From positions 1 to 64,000 of the forward strand of contig LGRX02033391.1 in NCBI GenBank assembly GCA_001247695.2: a stretch of 64,000 nucleotides of DNA, written 5' to 3'. This stretch comes from Cymbomonas tetramitiformis. Taxonomy: Eukaryota; Chlorophyta; Pyramimonadophyceae; Pyramimonadales; Pyramimonadaceae. Each line of letters opens with the position of its first letter. Position 1 is the stretch's first letter. The notes under the pieces were generated by a model that did not search any database, was not told where the DNA came from, and was given only the letters and a program-made list of their open reading frames with translations. The translations under genes and the position numbers were made by a program. Of the stretch, positions 61,001 to 64,000 are shown piece after piece.

Positions 61001-61537
61001 GCGGACTTGCCTTTGGTACTCCGTCGGGCAAAATACCAGCCTCAACCTCAAGATTCCGACTCCGCATCGGAAGACGACACCCCCCTGGCATGCCGCTTTT
61101 TGCCAACGGACTATACGTTCGAAATGCTTGATCCTGGGTGCTTCGCGGTTACCGCAGCAGGGGAGGCGGATGCAGCTGACCAGTGCTCATTCACGTTCAA
61201 GATATCACAGAGACAGCGTTCACCGCCACTCCACTTTGTTGAGGTTTTGGAGGTCGACAAAGCCAAGAAGCTTGTGCATTGGCAGTTTTGGCTACCTTGT
61301 GCCCATCATCTTATCAGCAACTCAAAGCGTACCAGCCGTACATACAAGAGCGTGGATATCCTGTTTCAGGCAGACGCTTTTCGGCGTGGAAACTCCAAGC
61401 TTCGAGCATGGCACCCCTTCGATGCAGACGAAGTTGTTACTTGTTGGGATGCAGGCGCAAAGGCACCCACAGGCGCCATCCCGATCGGAGATGAGAAGAC
61501 CGAGCTTTTGAAGGTGGCTACTGACAATGCTGAGTAG
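58098..61537 (+). CDS. Transposase-like protein with SAP domain (outer transposon), two exons
   Basis: Exon 1 58098-60127; intron 60128-60216 (GTGAGT...TTTGCAG, 89 nt); exon 2 60217-61537. Together they encode 1116 residues. The N-terminal half has a CTTCDDLG zinc-like group, then an RNase H-fold core: Asp in IALDGAANQN, Asp/Glu in LQVDGGSENWNR (about residue 375) and VGHTHNDVDGWFG (about 413). The LD/VD..ENxN and GHTHxDxD blocks match the DUF7869 type of transposon protein found in fungi, oomycetes and algae (recognised from memory of motifs, not searched). The intron sits right before a SAP domain (EVKAVLVHLGLPVDGY, about 680-712), a DNA-binding helix pair that only splicing creates. A Gly/Arg/Ser-rich tract with a near-perfect 60-bp duplication (about 60370-60490) and an unrecognised C-terminal domain (FHFTFKI-like, about 61180-61480) follow. 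Ends at TAG. Confidence 0.72.
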
Positions 61538-62190
61538 TTAGCCGGTGTCTCGCAGAGTTTTAGTACTTAGTACGCTAACGTGTATGCATACTTTCGTATG
61601 ATGTCTTACACCAAGTTTTTTTTAACATTACAGACTTAAACCCTAAGATGAGTGTCACTCACGGTATACATGAACCATTTTTTCGCACATCCTGAAGGCA
61701 TGATAGCTCAGGATATAAACTGTGATATGTTTTTTGTGCGTTGAGAGCCATTTGCAATCCTTAGATGTAATAAACTCTCCAAAGTCGTCATATATTGAAG
61801 GGAACCCTACGATTCACTGTTTTTCGTGGCGCGTAGAACATAAAATCAACCCCAAAAAGTGCCTTGACCCTCAAAAATGAAAATTCTGCCAACGTCCCAT
61901 TATTTGCAATTAAAAAATAGCTTAACTGCACCAGAATATGACGAACTTCCGCATACATATATAGCTTTTCGTCAATTCGACTTTTTTGAAATTCGGTGTT
62001 GACGCGGGCCACTAATACTGCTTAAATGGAGCATACGTACCACCTATCCCAAAATTCTGGACTAAAAACCATCGAGCATACTTATTCGTATCATATATAA
62101 CTACTTTAACCCAATACCACACTAAAATTCAGCCACTCTCATTTCACTATCATTTTCATGCAAGACTATCATTTTCAGGATTGAGGCGTT
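61538..62190. other. Outer transposon right subterminal region and TIR
   Basis: AT-rich and non-coding apart from a doubtful minus-strand frame (62012-61788, no ATG). It ends with CACTCTCATTTCACTATCAT (from 62135), two ACTATCATTTTC words and the right TIR ending GGATTGAGGCGTT at 62190. Confidence 0.7.
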
Positions 62191-62301
62191 GCAAGTCTCT
62201 GTAGTCTATGGCCCGAGGTGGGGGCCCAGTCACCACAGTATGATTCTGGTGTGCTCGGCGCCATCCTCGTGCAGGCAGTGGCTGTGACTTCGGGGCCATT
62301 G

Positions 62302-64000
62302 CTACATTCTCACTGGCACTGGATAGCCGGTGTGTGGGTCTTCTACCAGTGAAGCGGCCACATTTGAAGAGCGGGGCCGCGCGGGCGATCGCTGCCTCCT
62401 CAGTCGCTTCTGGTACGATAGAGACTCAAGGATGGTGGCAATCTCCTCCCCGAGGTCTGTATGTATGTCCGCCCACTGTGGCACACATGCCTCCTGCTGC
62501 TGAGGCAGCCGGGCGTGGTTCACCCCTCCTGTCTGCCCCAACACCCTCCCTTCATCTATGGGGAGGCACTCCGCGCCCGTAGGCGCATTCACTGTTCCTG
62601 CTCGGGGGCATGCTCCTGCCCCCCAGCCTACCCGAAAAAGATCCTCCTCACCCATCTCAGCGGCGAACAGCTGACAAGACCCCGGTGCCATGTTCTCCAG
62701 CTCCGCCAGCTCGTCATACACATTCCTTTCGCTGTGCTCAAGTGAATCCTCTTCAATGTCTCCCGCCAATGCTGCCAAGCACACCGCTGCCTGTGCCTTT
62801 CCTGCCAAGTAAACTGCCCTGTTCTCCAAGCACACCTTCAGCTTCGCCGAATCATTGCAGCCACCCATCAGATGCTGGTCGCTGCCACACGCGTAGCAAT
62901 CCCTCTTCCTAGGAGAACGGCGTGACGAGCCTGCCGCCCCGGATACTGCTGGCGAGCTTCGGGGAGGTGGTGCGACTGCAGCAACCTGCCCTGCCGACCT
63001 GTCGGCCACTGCTGGTGCAGCTTGCGCCCGCGGCTGAAATCTGGAGAATGAGCGGGGTGTCGCTGGCTGTTGCCGAAGCCGCAGCTCAGCTTGTACTCGC
63101 TGCGTAATGTTGGCGGCGAGGGCAGCCTCCTGACGGTCGTGGTATGCTTCCACATCAGTTGCAACCGTCCTGACCTGAAGAATGGCTGAGTGGTAGGAAG
63201 CTCCCCTCTGCTTCTGCTTGTCTTCCCACTCCTGCGGCCGGGCCAAAGAGAGGCCGATGTTGTCCAGCTTCGCCCGCACTTCCTCCTTACGCCGCAGACC
63301 ATTAAAGTATTGCTGCAACAGCTCCTCCTTTGTGAGTGACCCACACCCATCACACACCATGCTTAAGAAATTCACCGTGCGGAAGCGAGAGCCCAGTCGG
63401 AGGTGGTAGCTCCAATCACTCTCCGACTCCTGCCTGTCACGGATGAGTTCGGGTTTCAGCTCGCAAAGCTGTGCTTGGGTGAATTCCACAGAAAGGGCTA
63501 AGTCACCGACAAACCGAGCCACCGATGTATAGCGTTCCAACCGCTGCCGCCAGCCCCCCCCGTTGCCATCTCTGTGAGGTATCGCCGTTGAGCAACTTCG
63601 AGTCGGGCATGTGCAACATCCCACAGCAGTTTGGGGATGGAGGTCTGCGTGCCTCCAGCAGGCCTGCAACTCGGCTCCGATAATGCACTCGCCACTTCAT
63701 GGTGCTCGAAGAACCTCAACGAAGATCCGGAAAATGACTCCAGTGCATCTAAAGGTGCTACTTTATTCCCCGGTTCCATGAAGGCAGGCAGGTCGTGGGT
63801 GATCATTTCGGAGAGGGACTGCAGGGCCTTGTCCTCGTTAAACACCGCCCTAGAGTCAGGGGTGTACATGGCTGCTGGGTTCTCGGGCTCCGCGATAACC
63901 CGCTGGACTCGGCAGTGTGGGAACAAATGGCGGAGCGTGCACTGACGAGGGCGGAATCGTGGTTACTTGCCGCTGCGCAACCGCTGTGGAGAATAGTGAC
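62302..64000 (-). CDS. Gag-like protein of the decayed minus-strand retroelement (partial at window edge)
   Basis: Minus-strand gag running in from the right edge of the window. The first frame (to about 63555) is helical (DKALQSLSEMITHDLPAFM). The coding signal then shifts frame at a run of eight C on the plus strand (G8 in the gene, 63554-63561) into 63550-62302. The second part has a capsid-like helical region (SDWSYHLRLGSRFRTVNFL, EELLQQYFNGLRRKEEV), a Pro/Ser-rich linker and one canonical CCHC zinc knuckle (CYACGSDQHLMGGC, about 62880). The layout (capsid-like part, then CCHC) is that of LTR-retrotransposon gag. The upstream start lies outside the window. The rest of the element is at 41914-44363, across the DNA transposons. 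Confidence 0.75.

Larger units (their letters stand above)
44364..62190. mobile_element. 'Outer' DNA transposon, with TIRs and 4-bp TSD, split by the inner transposon
   Basis: Terminal inverted repeats are AACGCC[A/T]CAATCCTGAAA, continuing ATGATAGT. The left copy is AACGCCACA (44364-44372) plus its rest at 53406-53422, because the inner element sits inside it. The right copy is 62165-62190. The 4-bp direct repeat GCAA flanks it (44360-44363 and 62191-62194). Without the inner element and its duplication the length is about 8.8 kb. It carries two divergent multi-exon genes (53939-57696 minus, 58098-61537 plus) around a 344-bp palindrome. It is inserted in a minus-strand gag/protease retroelement. 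Confidence 0.85.

Noticed and set aside
61636..61645. Telomere-like repeat (AAACCCTAAG)
   Set aside because: A single copy only, inside the outer transposon.

Overview
This window is eukaryotic nuclear DNA made almost entirely of transposable elements. Evidence for a eukaryote: GT-AG introns in several genes, LINE, DIRS-like and DDE-type transposons, satellite-like tandem arrays, and no operons or bacterial signals. Mixed base composition, several tyrosine-recombinase retroelements and a Ulp1-bearing LINE would suit an alga or other protist with a repeat-rich genome. The sequence alone does not name the clade.

Layout, left to right. (1) A 34-bp tandem array (1-84 and 8032-10322) is split by a complete DIRS-like retroelement, DIRS-1 (85-8031). 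It encodes gag, RT/RNase H/methyltransferase-like and tyrosine recombinase, and has split direct repeats in the order A1-body-B1-A2-B2. (2) 10.3-15.2 kb is the least repetitive stretch. It holds weak candidate host exons on both strands and a fold-back of 11-bp repeats. (3) Three copies of a short tRNA-like plus hairpin (SINE-like) unit lie at 15.2-16.0 kb. (4) A 24-bp tandem array (about 16.0-16.5 and 36.9-37.7 kb) is split by a second, unrelated DIRS-like element, DIRS-2 (16536-36896). DIRS-2 is itself split inside its pol gene by a 12-kb LINE (21368-33407), which carries an ORF1, a Ulp1-type protease, an APE endonuclease-RT-RNase H polyprotein and an adenine-methyltransferase-like ORF. (5) Next come a truncated third DIRS-like element with a Tudor/chromo-like domain (37.7-39.7 kb), a 5'-truncated relative of the LINE (39.7-41.35 kb) and one spliced-looking minus-strand exon. 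(6) From 41.9 kb to the window end is a decayed minus-strand gag/retropepsin element. It is split by an 8.8-kb DNA transposon ('outer', 44364-62190), which is split in its left terminal repeat by a 9.0-kb DNA transposon ('inner', 44373-53401). Both have terminal inverted repeats and 4-bp target duplications (GCAA and CACA).

The two DNA transposons are the most interesting part. Each carries a divergent gene pair read outward from a central repeat-rich or palindromic block. In each, the plus-strand gene encodes a DDE/RNase H-fold transposase-like protein, of different families in the two. The minus-strand partner of the inner element is a PHD-finger plus 2-oxoglutarate/Fe(II) dioxygenase protein with a Q-rich tail. 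The outer partner is a multi-exon coiled-coil protein that I do not recognise. A transposon carrying a putative chromatin/DNA-modifying dioxygenase beside its transposase is the best candidate here for an under-described system.
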